A DNA stretch of 64,000 bases, taken from positions 1,615,501 through 1,679,500 of the forward strand of contig NZ_CP132311.1 of NCBI RefSeq assembly GCF_030733845.1. The letters are read 5' to 3'. Both the position numbers and the translations under genes were made by a program. The notes below the pieces were generated by a model. That model searched no databases. It was not told the origin of the DNA and saw only the letters and a list, made by a program, of their open reading frames with translations. Shown here in pieces: positions 8,756 to 19,842 of this stretch. This stretch comes from Shinella zoogloeoides (GTDB lineage Bacteria > Pseudomonadota > Alphaproteobacteria > Rhizobiales > Rhizobiaceae). The stretch's first letter is position 1, and every line of letters begins with the position of its first letter.

Positions 8756-11234
8756 TCGCCGGTTCGGCTTCGAACTGCCCGATGCGCCAGTCATAGGTGC
8801 GATGGCGCGACCAGGGCCGGTCGAGCGTTTCGACGGCCGGCAGGAAGGTTGCTTGCGATAGGGAAGCGTTTGCCATTCCGTCCGCGGGCATGATTTCCAG
8901 AGCGCCCGTCCGGCGCAGATGCCGGGCCGTCACCAGCCGGGCGCCCGAGCGGCACGTATCGATGCGCAGCGGAAACGGTACGACGACGAGGTCTGCGGCG
9001 TCGCAGGCCGTGCCGAGAAAGGCGCTGTCTTCCAGCGCCACGACGCGCCAGCCGCTCGGCGAGATGGCGGCGCAGAACGCCTTTGCCTCGCACACGAAGC
9101 CGCCGCGCTTCCCCGCAGTCTCGAAGGCTGCGGACAGGGCATCCTTAGCCTTCTGCCGATCAGCCTTGCGGCGGGGGCGTTTGCGCTCTCCTACGGCCGG
9201 CATTTCTTCCGTCGCCTCCTCCAGCGTCAGCCCTGCCGTCTTGCGCATGTCCGGTTTCACGAGATCGCCGAGCCGCAGGGCGCGGCGCCATTGGTCATAG
9301 ATGAAATCCGGCGGCCGCGTGCGGTTCGTCGCAACCCTGTCGCCGCGCAGGACGGCGACGAGGCGGCCGTCCTCGGAGACCAGAACTTCCGGCCCAGCCC
9401 GGCCGCCCGGCCAGAAGGCGACGCCGAGCCCGAAGAGAACGAGCACCGTCCCGGCATGGCGCAGCCGCGTACGCAGCAGGCAGACCAGCCCGCCGCCGAC
9501 GCCGATGAGGACGAATGCGAGCGGCGAAATGCGGCCGGTCACGATCTCGCCCTTCCACCCGGCGACCCACGTCGACAGGGCGATCATCCATTCGATGCCC
9601 TTGCCCATGATCTCAAAGGGGATGGCGTCGAGACCGAAGGGCATCAGCAGCACGGCGATCAGGCCGAACGGCATGACGATGACGCTGATGACGGGCATGG
9701 CGAGCAGGTTGCCTGCAAGCCCATAGGCGGGAATGCGGTGGAAGTGGCCGATGGAATAGATCAGCGTCGCAAAGCCGCCGATCAGCGAGGAGAGCAAAAG
9801 CCCGCCGAAGAACCGGCCCGCCGCGCCGCCGAAGAGCTGGAACGGCCCGCCCCGGCTCTCCGTCCGCACCGGCCGCTCCCGCCAGGCGGCATAGCCCGCG
9901 ACAAGGCCGAGTGTTGCCGCATAGGACATCTGGAAGCCGGGATTGGTGACGGCCGACGGCGTCAGCAGCAGGATGAGGATAGCCGAAAGCGCCACGTTGC
10001 GCAGGCTGATGGCCGAGCGGCCGAAGAGCACGGCGATCAGCATGACGCAGATCATGATCCACGAGCGCACGGCCGAAATCGCCCCGCCCGAGACGAGGAT
10101 ATAGAGCGTCACCATGACGAGCGCGCCCGCGGCGGCGATCTTCTTCGACGGATACCGCTCGGCAAAGCCGGGGATCAGCGCCATCGCCATGCGCGCGCCG
10201 ACGAGGAAGGTGCCAGCCGCGAGCACCATGTTGAGCCCCGAAATGGCGAGCACATGGGCAAGCCCTGCCTGCCTCAGCGCCTCCACCGTCTCCGCGCCGA
10301 TCGCCCGCTGTTCCGCCGTCACCAGCGCGGCGGCGATCGCCCCGGCATCGCCACCGATACGGCCGCGAATATGCTCGGTAAGATTGTTTCGCCAGGTAGC
10401 GATCGTTTCGCGAATCCGCCCATCGAGCCCGGTATCCACGGAAGCGACGGTGCTCGGTGCACCGTAGAAATAGCCGATGGCGCCATTGCCGGCAAAATAG
10501 GCGTCGAAGGTGAAGTCGTTGAGGCCGGAAAGTGCCGGCCCGGAGGGCGGGCCGAGCCGGGCGCGGCCGCTGATGCCGTCGCCGATGGCGATCGGCGCAT
10601 GCCGGCTGCGCGCAAGGAGCGTCACGATCCGCGGCGCACGCTTCAGGACCGGATCGCGCGTCGTCTCGAGTGCGATGCGATAGCGGATCGCCCCGCGCTC
10701 GTCGCTCTCGCGCGACAGGACGCGGCCGCTGATCTCGCTCGTCACCGGCGCATCTAGGATGACCGTGTCCAGCCTCGCACTTTCGAAAGCGGCGAGCAGC
10801 ATGCCGACGGGAACGAGGAAGGCAGCAGCGGCGGTAAGCGCCGTCCAGTCCTCCCGATGCCGCAATCGCAGGGCCGGCCAGAGCGTCGCGCAGGCAAGCA
10901 GCGCGAGAGCAAGGAGCGACGGGTCGGATACGCCGGCGAACCAGAGGGCTGCGCCGATGCCGAGAAAAACGGGAACGAGGAGGAAGAAATGGCCATGCGC
11001 GCGCTCGGCAGCGAAGGCCGTCGCGATGGGCCATTCCGATACCGCCAGCCGAACGCGGCCCGCCGTCTGGAGAACTGCGGCAACGGACATCCTCCGGCTT
11101 GGTGTCTCGCGCAGCGGCGCCGGCAAGACGCCGTCGTCGGCCACCGCCCGGAAGGCATAGGCCTCGGGCACGTCCCTCCGCTCCCCGACATCCACCTTGG
11201 CCATGGCCCGGCCCCGCTTTCCCCATTCCATCAT
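8736..11234 (-). CDS. comEC: ComEC/Rec2 family DNA-uptake channel protein
   Basis: Large inner-membrane protein of the ComEC/Rec2 family, which moves single-stranded DNA across the inner membrane in natural transformation. About 832 aa. A hydrophobic N-terminal part contains a DUF4131-like OB-fold region (about residues 90-260). The Competence domain follows, marked by [26 protein letters not shown] and [12 protein letters not shown], with a run of membrane helices. The C-terminal 200 residues are soluble, Lys/Arg-rich in part, and contain no HxHxDH motif, so any metallo-beta-lactamase domain is degenerate. The start is uncertain: tandem ATGs lie at 11234 and 11231, another at 11201, and none has a strong ribosome site. 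Tail-to-tail overlap with lexA. Confidence 0.88.
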   Translation of the reverse strand: MMEWGKRGRAMAKVDVGERRDVPEAYAFRAVADDGVLPAPLRETPSRRMSVAAVLQTAGRVRLAVSEWPIATAFAAERAHGHFFLLVPVFLGIGAALWFAGVSDPSLLALALLACATLWPALRLRHREDWTALTAAAAFLVPVGMLLAAFESARLDTVILDAPVTSEISGRVLSRESDERGAIRYRIALETTRDPVLKRAPRIVTLLARSRHAPIAIGDGISGRARLGPPSGPALSGLNDFTFDAYFAGNGAIGYFYGAPSTVASVDTGLDGRIRETIATWRNNLTEHIRGRIGGDAGAIAAALVTAEQRAIGAETVEALRQAGLAHVLAISGLNMVLAAGTFLVGARMAMALIPGFAERYPSKKIAAAGALVMVTLYILVSGGAISAVRSWIMICVMLIAVLFGRSAISLRNVALSAILILLLTPSAVTNPGFQMSYAATLGLVAGYAAWRERPVRTESRGGPFQLFGGAAGRFFGGLLLSSLIGGFATLIYSIGHFHRIPAYGLAGNLLAMPVISVIVMPFGLIAVLLMPFGLDAIPFEIMGKGIEWMIALSTWVAGWKGEIVTGRISPLAFVLIGVGGGLVCLLRTRLRHAGTVLVLFGLGVAFWPGGRAGPEVLVSEDGRLVAVLRGDRVATNRTRPPDFIYDQWRRALRLGDLVKPDMRKTAGLTLEEATEEMPAVGERKRPRRKADRQKAKDALSAAFETAGKRGGFVCEAKAFCAAISPSGWRVVALEDSAFLGTACDAADLVVVPFPLRIDTCRSGARLVTARHLRRTGALEIMPADGMANASLSQATFLPAVETLDRPWSRHRTYDWRIGQFEAEPAINGSGG

Positions 11235-11508
11235 GCAATCGAACGGAGAAATCTGCAATCGGCAGTAGGCTCCAAAATTGCTAAGCCTGCCAGAAGGGAT
11301 GCGCCCTCCATGATTTGAGGGACACTCTCAAAGGTTGCTTGCAAGTTCACGGAAACGGTAGATATTGCGTTGCCGGAACGTCCATTTCCGCACTGCACAA
11401 TTTGCCTTTGGTATTGCTTGGCAGGGCATCGCAAATGGGTTAGCAAAACGAGCATGTTCACGGCCCGGCACAACTTCGTGCCGCCATTCGAAACAACGGA
11501 GGATCGTT

Positions 11509-12798
11509 ATGACAGGAAACAGCGCGGATGTATCGTTCGGTGGCAAGACAGTCGAACTGCCGACGCGGTCTGGGACGATCGGCCCCGATGTGATCGACAT
11601 CGGCACCCTCTACAAGAACACCGGTGCCTTCACCTACGACCCCGGCTTCACCTCCACCGCGTCGTGCGAATCGAAGATCACCTATATCGACGGCGACGAA
11701 GGCGTGTTGCTGCACCGCGGCTACCCCATCGAGCAGCTTGCCGAACACGGCGATTTCCTCGAAGTCTGCTACCTTCTGTTGTACGGCGAACTGCCGACCA
11801 AGACCCAGAAGGACGATTTCGACTATCGCGTCACGCACCACACCATGGTGCACGAGCAGATGTCGAAGTTCTTCACCGGCTTCCGTCGCGACGCCCACCC
11901 GATGGCCGTCATGTGCGGCGTCGTCGGCGCGCTCTCGGCCTTCTACCACGACTCGACCGACATCACCGATCCGCACCAGCGCATGGTCGCCTCGCTGCGC
12001 ATGATCGCCAAGATGCCGACGATCGCCGCCATGGCCTACAAGTACCATATCGGCCAGCCCTTCGTTTACCCGAAGAACGACCTCGACTATGCGTCGAACT
12101 TCCTGCGCATGTGTTTTGCCGTTCCCTGTGAGGAATACACGGCGAACCCGGTGCTCTCGCGCGCCATGGACCGCATCTTCATCCTGCATGCCGACCATGA
12201 GCAGAACGCCTCGACCTCGACGGTCCGCCTCGCCGGCTCCTCGGGTGCCAACCCGTTCGCCTGCATCGCGGCCGGCATTGCCTGCCTCTGGGGCCCGGCC
12301 CATGGCGGCGCGAACGAAGCGGCCCTCAACATGCTCGCCGAAATCGGCTCGGTCGAGCGCATTCCGGAATATGTCGCCAAGGCCAAGGACAAGAACGATC
12401 CCTTCCGCCTGATGGGCTTCGGCCACCGCGTCTACAAGAACTACGATCCGCGCGCCCGCATCATGCAGAAGACGACGCACGAGGTTCTCGGCGAACTCGG
12501 CATCAAGGACGATCCGATGCTGGAAGTCGCCATGGAGCTCGAGCGCATCGCGCTGACGGACGAGTATTTCATCGAGAAGAAGCTCTATCCGAACATCGAC
12601 TTCTACTCCGGCATCACGCTGAAGGCGCTGGGCTTCCCCACCACCATGTTCACCGTGCTCTTCGCGCTCGCCCGCACGGTCGGCTGGATCGCCCAGTGGA
12701 ACGAGATGATCGAAGATCCGGAACAGCGCATCGGCCGTCCGCGCCAGCTCTATATCGGCGCACCGAAGCGCGATTACACGCCCGTCTCCAAGCGTTGA
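11509..12798 (+). CDS. gltA: Citrate synthase
   Basis: Type II citrate synthase (oxaloacetate + acetyl-CoA to citrate), entry enzyme of the TCA cycle. The protein is 429 aa, the usual length for rhizobial GltA. The ATG at 11509 is preceded by GGAGGAT. Catalytic regions are [31 protein letters not shown] (active His) and [13 protein letters not shown] (His and the substrate Arg). The 250-base region upstream (11259-11508) contains no gene I can support and must carry the promoter. Many related genomes have gltX just before gltA; it is not present here. A strong hairpin terminator follows the stop. Confidence 0.98.
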   Translation: MTGNSADVSFGGKTVELPTRSGTIGPDVIDIGTLYKNTGAFTYDPGFTSTASCESKITYIDGDEGVLLHRGYPIEQLAEHGDFLEVCYLLLYGELPTKTQKDDFDYRVTHHTMVHEQMSKFFTGFRRDAHPMAVMCGVVGALSAFYHDSTDITDPHQRMVASLRMIAKMPTIAAMAYKYHIGQPFVYPKNDLDYASNFLRMCFAVPCEEYTANPVLSRAMDRIFILHADHEQNASTSTVRLAGSSGANPFACIAAGIACLWGPAHGGANEAALNMLAEIGSVERIPEYVAKAKDKNDPFRLMGFGHRVYKNYDPRARIMQKTTHEVLGELGIKDDPMLEVAMELERIALTDEYFIEKKLYPNIDFYSGITLKALGFPTTMFTVLFALARTVGWIAQWNEMIEDPEQRIGRPRQLYIGAPKRDYTPVSKR

Positions 12799-12819
12799 TT
12801 CCAGCGCACCGAACAGAAG

Positions 12820-12847
12820 AAAGCCCGGTCAGTTTCGACCGGGCTTT
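12820..12847. terminator. Bidirectional intrinsic terminator between gltA and lpxB
   Basis: An 11-bp perfect stem AAAGCCCGGTC / GACCGGGCTTT around a 6-base loop, with T-rich flank on the plus side and A-rich flank for the minus side. It ends gltA 22 bases after its stop and overlaps the final codons of convergent lpxB. Confidence 0.9.
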
Positions 12848-14007
12848 TTCTTTGCGAGAAGATCGAGGACGACCATCGCCCCGGTCTCGCCCGGTGGCCG
12901 CTCGGTCTGCATGCGTGCGTTGACGAGGTCGTAGCCTTCCAGCATGGCGCGGCGGTGCGCGGTGTCCACCGAATGGCGCTCGAACCAGCGCGTGAGCGTC
13001 CCGGGCCGCACCTGCTCGTTGAGATATTCCGGCACCACGGCATAGTCGGCGATGAGGTTCGGGATCGCCGCCGTCCAGACCTTTATCTTCTTCACGAAGA
13101 AATTGGCGATCCAGTCGAAGCGGTAGGTCGAGACAACAGGCACGCGCGCCAGCGCAAGCTCCAGGATGACCGTGCCGGAAGCGGCGATCGCCGCATCGGC
13201 CTCGGCAAAGGCCTGCCACTTCGCCTCTGGGGTAACCGTGATATCGGGCTTTACCGGCCAATCCGCCGTCAGTTGCCGCACCAGCGCCTCCTGCCGCGGC
13301 ACGGTGGGCAGGGCGAAGCGCATGCCGGGATGGCGCGCGGACAGTTCTTTCACCGTCTCGCCGAACACCGGCAGCAGCCGGTTGATCTCCGTGCTGCGCG
13401 AGCCGGGAAGCAGCAGGCAGAGGCGCTCGCTGGCATCGCGGTCCACGCGCGTGAGCCGGGCGGCGCGGATCCGCTGGATATCGGGATCGCCAATCAGCCT
13501 ATGACCGACATAGGTGGTCGCGGGTCCTCCGAGACGCTCCATCGTTGCCGGCTCGAATGGCAGCAGCGCGAGAACATGATCGACATAGGCGCGCATGCGC
13601 GGCGCGCGCTCTTCTTTCCACGCCCAGACGCTGGGGCAGACATAGTTGACCACCGGCAGGTCCGGCAACGCCTTGCGCACCCGCCTTGCGACCCGGTGGG
13701 TGAAATCGGGGCTGTCGATGATCAGAAGCACGTCCGGACGCGCGGCGATCAGCGCATCCGCCGTCTGGCGGATCCGGCGAAGCAGCGACGGCAGGCGCTT
13801 CAGCACCTGGGAAATGCCCATGATGGAGAGTTCGGAGAAATCGAACAGGGATGTCAGCCCCTGCTTTTCCAGCGCCTCCCCGCCGACGCCGACGAGTTCG
13901 ACATTGCCGGGATAGGCCGCACGCAACGCCGCGATGAGGTCACCACCGAGAAGGTCGCCGGAGACTTCGCCGGCAATGACGCCGATCCTGATCGTCCCGT
14001 CCGTCAT
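12829..14007 (-). CDS. lpxB: Lipid-A-disaccharide synthase
   Basis: Glycosyltransferase (GT19) that joins UDP-2,3-diacylglucosamine and lipid X into the lipid A disaccharide at the inner membrane. The protein is 392 aa. Signatures are GEVSGDLLGGDLI near residue 13, the VGVGGEALEKQGL segment, IDSPDFTHRVARRVRK, YVCPSVWAWKEERAPRM, LLPGSRSTEI and ASGTVILELALARVPVVSTYR. Its start overlaps the lpxI stop by 4 bases (ATGA). It is the last gene of the lpx block. Confidence 0.98.
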   Translation of the reverse strand: MTDGTIRIGVIAGEVSGDLLGGDLIAALRAAYPGNVELVGVGGEALEKQGLTSLFDFSELSIMGISQVLKRLPSLLRRIRQTADALIAARPDVLLIIDSPDFTHRVARRVRKALPDLPVVNYVCPSVWAWKEERAPRMRAYVDHVLALLPFEPATMERLGGPATTYVGHRLIGDPDIQRIRAARLTRVDRDASERLCLLLPGSRSTEINRLLPVFGETVKELSARHPGMRFALPTVPRQEALVRQLTADWPVKPDITVTPEAKWQAFAEADAAIAASGTVILELALARVPVVSTYRFDWIANFFVKKIKVWTAAIPNLIADYAVVPEYLNEQVRPGTLTRWFERHSVDTAHRRAMLEGYDLVNARMQTERPPGETGAMVVLDLLAKKKPGRN

Positions 14008-14882
14008 TGTACGATCTCCGTTCTTTCCGGCACGATCCCCGTCACGAAAAGGCCGTGCGCATCCGCCTCGGCGACGAGCGCCCCGCGCTCCAGCACCAGC
14101 GAGCGACCGGCCTCGACGGCGATACCGGCAAGCCCGGCGGCCTCTGCCCGCCGCAGGGTTTCGAGGCCGATCGCCGGCAGGTCGGCCCGCAGATCCTGCC
14201 CGGGCTTGCAGAGCTTGACCAGCACGCCCCTGCGGCGCTGCGAGATGCGGCCGGCGGCGCGAAGCGCGGCGACACGCTCCAGCATCCCGTCGGTCCCTTC
14301 CGCGCCTTCGAGCGCCACCACGCGCCCGCCGACGGCGACAGCGCCCTGCCCCACGTCCAGCCGGCCGAGCGCCAGCGCGGCCGCGGAAGCAGCGGCAATA
14401 TCGGCCTCAGCCGCCGTATCCGGCGTGACCACGCCGAGCGGCCCCTCGGTGCCGAGAAGGTCCGGCACGATTTCGTGTGCGCCGACGATGCGCACGCCCT
14501 CGGCCTCGATGAGCCGTATGACCATTTTCAGCACGGCGTCGTCACCGCCGCGAAGCAGCGTGCGCACGACCGCGGGGACGGCGAGCAGCGCCTTGAAGGG
14601 CGCATGGATGTCGCGCCATTCCGGCCGGCGGCGCACCCAGCCGGAAAGAACCGCGCGGCCGATGCCGTGCCGGCGGAAGGCGGCGCCGATGCCGGCATAA
14701 TTTCCGATGGAGATGATCTCGTGGTCGAAGCCGGACCAGTCTTCGCCGGATTCGTTGCTGAGCGCGAGAATATAGGGGCTTTCGCCGCGTGCCCGGGCGG
14801 CATCGGCAACATAGCGCGGCAGCATGCCGCCGCCGGCGATGATGGCCAGCCGGTCGCGCAATTCGGGCCGGCTTTCCGCCAT
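14004..14882 (-). CDS. lpxI: UDP-2,3-diacylglucosamine pyrophosphatase LpxI
   Basis: Hydrolyses UDP-2,3-diacylglucosamine to lipid X and UMP. This is the alphaproteobacterial replacement for LpxH. The protein is 292 aa. The N-terminal domain begins RLAIIAGGGMLPRYVADAARARG. The C-terminal DUF1009 catalytic domain has EGVRIVGAHEIVPDLL, GQGAVAVGGRVVALEGAEGTDGML and the KLCKPGQDLRADLPAIGLETL block with its conserved Asp. It lies between lpxA (5 bases upstream) and lpxB (overlapping), exactly where LpxI is found in relatives. Confidence 0.96.
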   Translation of the reverse strand: MAESRPELRDRLAIIAGGGMLPRYVADAARARGESPYILALSNESGEDWSGFDHEIISIGNYAGIGAAFRRHGIGRAVLSGWVRRRPEWRDIHAPFKALLAVPAVVRTLLRGGDDAVLKMVIRLIEAEGVRIVGAHEIVPDLLGTEGPLGVVTPDTAAEADIAAASAAALALGRLDVGQGAVAVGGRVVALEGAEGTDGMLERVAALRAAGRISQRRRGVLVKLCKPGQDLRADLPAIGLETLRRAEAAGLAGIAVEAGRSLVLERGALVAEADAHGLFVTGIVPERTEIVQ

Positions 14883-14887
14883 GGCGG

Positions 14888-15697
14888 TCAGCCCTTGCCC
14901 CGGTTGGGGGACGAGAGCGCCCGGTCGCTTTCGGCGGCGATGAAATCGAGGATCTGCATGACGGGAACGCTGTGCGCATAGTCCGCACGGATCGCCGCCG
15001 CATTGTTCCTGACCGAGCCCTCGCCCTCGAAGATCTGCTTGAAGGCGCGGCGGACCTCGTGGATCGCCGGCTTGTCCATGCCGGCGCGCGCCATGCCGAC
15101 GACGTTGAGACCGCCGAGGATGCCGGGATTGCCGTTCAGCATGCCGTAGGGGATGACGTCGTAGGAAACCGCCGAGAGACCGCCGATGAAGGCCTGGCGG
15201 CCGATGCGGGTGAACTGGTGCACGGCCGAGCCGCCGCCGAGGATGACGCGGTCCTCGACCTTCACATGGCCGGCCAGCATGACATTGTTCGACATGACGA
15301 TATGGTTGCCGAGGATGCAGTCATGCGCGACATGGGAATTGGCAAGGAAGAGGTTGTTGTCGCCGACGATGGTCTTGCCGCCGCCCTCGGTCGTGCCGGT
15401 GTTGACCGTCACGCCCTCGCGGAAGGTGCAGTTCTCGCCGACCGTCAGCGTCGTCTCGGCGCCGTCATGATGCAGGCTCTGCGGGTCGCCGCCGATGACG
15501 GCGTTGGCGAAGATGCGCGTGCCACGCCCGATGACGGTGCGGCCGGTGACCACCACATGCGTCAGAAGTTCCACGCCATCGTGGAGAACGACCTTGGGCC
15601 CGACATGGCAGAAGGGACCAACGACGACGTTCTCACCGATGACCGCGCCGTCCTCGATGACGGAAAGCGGGTGGATCTTCGCACTGGCGGCAATCAT
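14888..15697 (-). CDS. lpxA: UDP-N-acetylglucosamine O-acyltransferase LpxA
   Basis: First step of lipid A synthesis: transfers a 3-hydroxyacyl chain from ACP to UDP-GlcNAc. The protein is 269 aa, almost all left-handed parallel beta-helix hexapeptide repeats ([22 protein letters not shown]...). The region [20 protein letters not shown] contains the catalytic His, and a helical C-terminal domain starts near residue 200. It begins two bases after the fabZ stop. Confidence 0.97.
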   Translation of the reverse strand: MIAASAKIHPLSVIEDGAVIGENVVVGPFCHVGPKVVLHDGVELLTHVVVTGRTVIGRGTRIFANAVIGGDPQSLHHDGAETTLTVGENCTFREGVTVNTGTTEGGGKTIVGDNNLFLANSHVAHDCILGNHIVMSNNVMLAGHVKVEDRVILGGGSAVHQFTRIGRQAFIGGLSAVSYDVIPYGMLNGNPGILGGLNVVGMARAGMDKPAIHEVRRAFKQIFEGEGSVRNNAAAIRADYAHSVPVMQILDFIAAESDRALSSPNRGKG

Positions 15698-15699
15698 CT

Positions 15700-16170
15700 T
15701 CAGGCATCTTCCTTTTTCACGATCATCGCGCCGATATCAGCTTCGGCGGCAAGTTGCCCATCAACTTTTGCGTCGCAGTGAAACTTCCAGATATTGCCGC
15801 GCTGCTTCTGCTTCGTGACATGGAATTCCACCCGGTCGCCCGGCACGACGGGCTTGCGGAAGCGGGCATTGTCGATCGTCATGAAATAGACGAGGTTCGA
15901 GCCCGTGCCGGCCTTGCGCGCGCAGATCGCGCCCGCCGTCTGCGCCATGCCCTCGACGAGCAGGACGCCCGGCATGATCGGATGATCGGGGAAATGGCCC
16001 ATGAAGTGCGGCTCGTTCACCGTCACGTTCTTGATGCCGATCGCCGATTGGTCCCCATCGATCTCGATGATCTTGTCGACCATCAGGAAAGGATAGCGGT
16101 GGGGAAGAAGCGTGAGGATTTCACGCAGGTCGGCTACACCAAGCGTCGCCTTGGTCTCTTCACTCATCAT
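15700..16170 (-). CDS. fabZ: 3-hydroxyacyl-ACP dehydratase FabZ
   Basis: Dehydrates 3-hydroxyacyl-ACP in fatty acid elongation; it competes with LpxA for the same substrate, which explains their pairing. 156 aa from the first of two tandem ATGs (16170; the other is 16167), just after an AAGGGGG ribosome site inside the end of lpxD. The hotdog fold has [14 protein letters not shown] and the catalytic [19 protein letters not shown] (His and Glu). It overlaps the lpxD 3' end by 11 bases. Confidence 0.97.
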   Translation of the reverse strand: MMSEETKATLGVADLREILTLLPHRYPFLMVDKIIEIDGDQSAIGIKNVTVNEPHFMGHFPDHPIMPGVLLVEGMAQTAGAICARKAGTGSNLVYFMTIDNARFRKPVVPGDRVEFHVTKQKQRGNIWKFHCDAKVDGQLAAEADIGAMIVKKEDA

Positions 16171-17224
16171 TGCCCCCTTTCTTCTGGGTTCGAGTACCGG
16201 AACGCATGACGATCTCCGCCATGTCGCGCAAGAAATCACGCATCGGCCGCGCGGGAATGCCGCCGTATTTTTCACCGGCCGGGATGTCCGACACCACGCC
16301 GCTCATCGCCGCGATCTGGACGCCGTCGCCGATGGTGATGTGGCCGTTGATGCCGGAAGCGCCGCCGATCATCACGCCGTCGCCGATCCGCGTGCTGCCG
16401 GCGATGCCGACGCCGCTGACGATGCCGCAATGGCGGCCGATCCGCACGTTGTGGCCGACCTGGACCTGGTTGTCGATCTTGGTCCCCTCGCCGATCACCG
16501 TGTCGTCCATCGTGCCGCGGTCGATCGTCGTGTTGGCGCCGATCTCGACATGGTCCTGGATGATGACACGGCCGATCTGCACGATCTTGATCATGCCCGG
16601 CTTGGGGCCCGGCGCATAACCGAAGCCGTCCTGGCCGATCCGCGCGCCGGGATGGATGATGACATTGTTGCCGATCAGCGCGTACTGCACCGTCGCCCCT
16701 GCCGAGATCGTGCAATCGCGGCCGATCCGCACATCCGCGCCGATGACGGCGCCGGGGCCGATATGGCTGCCCTCGCCGATCTCAGCGCCCTTGCCGATCA
16801 CTGCCATGGGTTCCACCGTCACGCCCGGTTCCAGGCGCGCCTCGGGATCGACATAGGCGCCCGGCGCAATGGCGGACGTCGAAGTCATCACGTCGGGGCT
16901 CATGGCGGAGGAATGCAGCAAGGCACCGGCCTGGGCGAAGGCGGTATGCGGGCGCTTGGAAAGGAGTACGGAAATGTGCGCCGGCACGAGGGAGGCTAGC
17001 GACGGGTCGCAGAGGATCGCGGTGGCCGCGCTGGTGTCCAGCTCGGCGCGCATTTTTCGCGACAGGATGTAACAGAGATCGCCTTCCTTCGCCCGGTTGA
17101 CGGGCGAAACGCTGCGCACGATGCGATCGGCATGCGCAGCATCGGCAAGTTCCGCCCCAAGCGCTACAGCCAGGTCACCCAGACGAATCCCGTCATGGGG
17201 CGGAAAAAACCAGTTATGCTCCAT
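16160..17224 (-). CDS. lpxD: UDP-3-O-(3-hydroxyacyl)glucosamine N-acyltransferase LpxD
   Basis: Adds the N-linked hydroxyacyl chain in lipid A synthesis. The protein is 354 aa. An N-terminal uridine-binding domain (about 1-110, with [12 protein letters not shown] and [10 protein letters not shown]) precedes a hexapeptide-repeat beta-helix (about 115-320). The latter holds the active-site His region ([22 protein letters not shown]) and ends at [16 protein letters not shown]. It starts 48 bases after the bamA stop and overlaps fabZ by 11 bases. Confidence 0.97.
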   Translation of the reverse strand: MEHNWFFPPHDGIRLGDLAVALGAELADAAHADRIVRSVSPVNRAKEGDLCYILSRKMRAELDTSAATAILCDPSLASLVPAHISVLLSKRPHTAFAQAGALLHSSAMSPDVMTSTSAIAPGAYVDPEARLEPGVTVEPMAVIGKGAEIGEGSHIGPGAVIGADVRIGRDCTISAGATVQYALIGNNVIIHPGARIGQDGFGYAPGPKPGMIKIVQIGRVIIQDHVEIGANTTIDRGTMDDTVIGEGTKIDNQVQVGHNVRIGRHCGIVSGVGIAGSTRIGDGVMIGGASGINGHITIGDGVQIAAMSGVVSDIPAGEKYGGIPARPMRDFLRDMAEIVMRSGTRTQKKGGNDE

Positions 17225-17272
17225 GGCACGGCTCCAGAACGTCTATGTTCTCGCAGTTCTGGACGAAATGCC

Positions 17273-19612
17273 TCAGAACTGGGTTGCGATGCCGAACTTG
17301 AAGCGCTGGACCTCGTCGAACGATTCCTTCTTGAAGGGAACCGCATAGTCGAACCGCAGCGGGCCGAACGGCGACGCCCAGATGATGCTGGCGCCGACGG
17401 AGGCGCGCAGGCTCATGTCCGTACCGACGACCTTGTCCGCGGCAACAACATTCACATCGTTGCCGTACAGTGTGCCGGCATCGACGAAGACGGCGCCACG
17501 GAAGCCCGAGTCGCGCGGCAGGATCGGCAGCGGGAACGACGCTTCGGCAGAAGCCGTGAAGTAGGTCGTGCCGCCGAGCGAGTCGCCCGTCGAGGTCGCG
17601 CGCGGACCGATGCCGCCGGACTCGAAGCCGCGGATTTCGGAAGCCTTCAGCGTGAACTGGTCGTAGACCTTCGTGTCGTCGCCCGTGCCCCACATATGGC
17701 CGCCGGCGACGGCGATCGAGCCGATCACGTCGGCATCTTCCATCAGCATATGGAAGTAACGCGCCTTGCCCGAGACCTTGTAGTAGTCGGAATCACCGCC
17801 GAGACCGGCAAATTCATGCGTGATCTGCGCGAAGATGCCTTCACGCGGCAGCTGGCGGTCGTCCAGCGTGTCGTAGGTCAGGCTCTGCGAAACGGCAGAC
17901 CGGGTCCACGGACCGTCGGTGACGACGTGCTGGTAGGGCGATGCAAGCTGGCTGAGGTCGCTCGACGTGTAGTCAAGCTTCGCATAGCTGTAGCGGAACG
18001 TGGTCGACAGCTCTTCCGTGATCGGCGCCGTCACGCGCAGCGTGAAGCCCTTCGTATTGACGCTGTAGAAGTCTTCGCTCTCGTCTTCGTCGCTGAATAT
18101 GTCGAAGCCGGCTGCCAGACGGTAGCCGAGGAAATACGGCTCCGTGAACGACAGGCTGTAATTGCGCGATTCGCCGCCACGGCCCGCGGAGACACGGATG
18201 TACTGGCCGCGGCCGAGGAAGTTCTTCTCCTCGATGGAGGCTTCGAGTTTGAAGCCGCCGCTGTTGCCGGTTTCATAGCCTGCGCCGATACCGAACGAAC
18301 CGGTCGACTGATCCTGGACGTCGACGACCAGCACAACGCGGTCGGGCTGGCTGCCCGGCGCGGTCGTGATGTTGACCGACGAGAAGAAGCCAAGGGCTTC
18401 GAGGCGGCGCTTCGCACGCGCGATGACTTCCTGGTTGAAGGCGTCGCCTTCACCGATATCGAACTCGCGGCGGATGACGAAGTCGCGCGTGCGGGTGTTG
18501 CCGCGGATTTCGATACGTTCGACATAGGCGCGCTCGCCCTGGTCGACGAGATAGTCTACGGCGATCGTGCCATTGCCGAGGTCGCGGTTGCCGCGCGGCG
18601 TCACGCGGGCGAACGGGTAGCCCTTCGCGGCGACGCGCTGCGAAATCTCCGACATCGTCTCCTGGACGTCCTTCGCGCGGTAGACCTTGCCCGGACGGGA
18701 TTCGATCAAGCCCTGCAGCTCTTCGGCATCGACGCCTTCGACAGTCGATTCCACGTTGACGTTGCCGAAGTCGTAGCGCTGACCTTCCTCCACCGTGAAG
18801 GTGACGACATATTCGTTCGAGGCTTCGTCAAGCACGGCTTCCGAGGAAATGACGCGGAAGTCGGCATAGCCGGAGTTGAAGTAGAACTGGCGCAGCGCCT
18901 CTTCGTCGGCGCGCAGCTTCTCTTCGCTATAGACATCCTTGCGGGTCAGGAACGAGAGGAAGTTCGACTTCTTGGTCATGATGACCGAACGCAGGCGGCT
19001 GTTGCTGTAAGCCTCGTTGCCGACGAAGTTGATCTGCGAAATCTTCGTGCGGTCGCCTTCGTCCACGACGAAGGCAAGGTTCACGCGGCCGTTGCCGAGC
19101 GGATAGGTCTGCGTGGTGACGGTGGCGTCGCTGCGGCCGATCGCGGCATAGGCATCGCGGATCGCCTGCTTGTCGGCCTCGATCGTCGTTTCGCTGTACG
19201 GGCCGAGCGAGCGCGAACGCAGCACGTTCTGCAGCTTGTCGTCCTTGATCTTGCGGTTGCCGTTGATGACGACTTCGTTGATCAGCTGGTTTTCATTGAC
19301 GACGACGACGAGCGTGCCGCCGGAAACCGAGATCTTGACGTCCGAGAAGTAGCCAGTCGCATAAAGACGGCGCACGGACTCGTCGATGTCGGCATTGGAG
19401 AAGTTCTTGCCAGGCGCGATGGAGATATTGGCCTTGACCGTATCGGCGCTGACGCGATCGGCGCCGCGCACCTGGATGCTACGGATCACCGCAGCCTCGG
19501 CGCCCGTGGCGGAGACAAGCGTGGCAACCGAGCCGCCCGTGACAACCATACTCGCCGACAATGCAACGGCAGACACGGCGTTCAAAAAGTTTGAACCAGC
19601 TTTCATCTTCAC
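17273..19612 (-). CDS. bamA: Outer membrane assembly factor BamA
   Basis: Core of the BAM complex that inserts beta-barrel proteins in the outer membrane. The protein is 779 aa. It has a signal peptide (about residues 1-41, cleaved near GAEAA-VI), five POTRA domains (about 42-420, the first starting IRSIQVRGADRV), and a 16-strand Bac_surface_Ag barrel. The barrel ends in the C-terminal Phe of KFGIATQF, the usual barrel signal. Two possible starts, M1 and M3 (MKMKAGSN), differ by two codons. Located between rseP and lpxD. Confidence 0.97.
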   Translation of the reverse strand: MKMKAGSNFLNAVSAVALSASMVVTGGSVATLVSATGAEAAVIRSIQVRGADRVSADTVKANISIAPGKNFSNADIDESVRRLYATGYFSDVKISVSGGTLVVVVNENQLINEVVINGNRKIKDDKLQNVLRSRSLGPYSETTIEADKQAIRDAYAAIGRSDATVTTQTYPLGNGRVNLAFVVDEGDRTKISQINFVGNEAYSNSRLRSVIMTKKSNFLSFLTRKDVYSEEKLRADEEALRQFYFNSGYADFRVISSEAVLDEASNEYVVTFTVEEGQRYDFGNVNVESTVEGVDAEELQGLIESRPGKVYRAKDVQETMSEISQRVAAKGYPFARVTPRGNRDLGNGTIAVDYLVDQGERAYVERIEIRGNTRTRDFVIRREFDIGEGDAFNQEVIARAKRRLEALGFFSSVNITTAPGSQPDRVVLVVDVQDQSTGSFGIGAGYETGNSGGFKLEASIEEKNFLGRGQYIRVSAGRGGESRNYSLSFTEPYFLGYRLAAGFDIFSDEDESEDFYSVNTKGFTLRVTAPITEELSTTFRYSYAKLDYTSSDLSQLASPYQHVVTDGPWTRSAVSQSLTYDTLDDRQLPREGIFAQITHEFAGLGGDSDYYKVSGKARYFHMLMEDADVIGSIAVAGGHMWGTGDDTKVYDQFTLKASEIRGFESGGIGPRATSTGDSLGGTTYFTASAEASFPLPILPRDSGFRGAVFVDAGTLYGNDVNVVAADKVVGTDMSLRASVGASIIWASPFGPLRFDYAVPFKKESFDEVQRFKFGIATQF

Positions 19613-19842
19613 TACTTACCTTCGTTTTATCGCCCGGCAGGCATGCCCGATTCCGAACACGTTTGCCGTTTTAACCGCTTTTGCCATCTAAGCAAGGTCA
19701 CGTGTTAATTTCTGTTTACTTCAATTCAAACCGTGGCCTGAAGGCCACTACATGCTTTTCATTACGGTAAACAAACCCTTAGCGTGATTGCCTTCTGGTC
19801 TGCGGCTCCCCTTATCGAATTCTCGCCGGCTTTGCCGGCCTC

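Noticed and set aside
17132..19594. Plus-strand open frame of 820 codons opposite bamA
   Set aside because: Antisense shadow of bamA; no domain and composition typical of GC-rich reverse reading.
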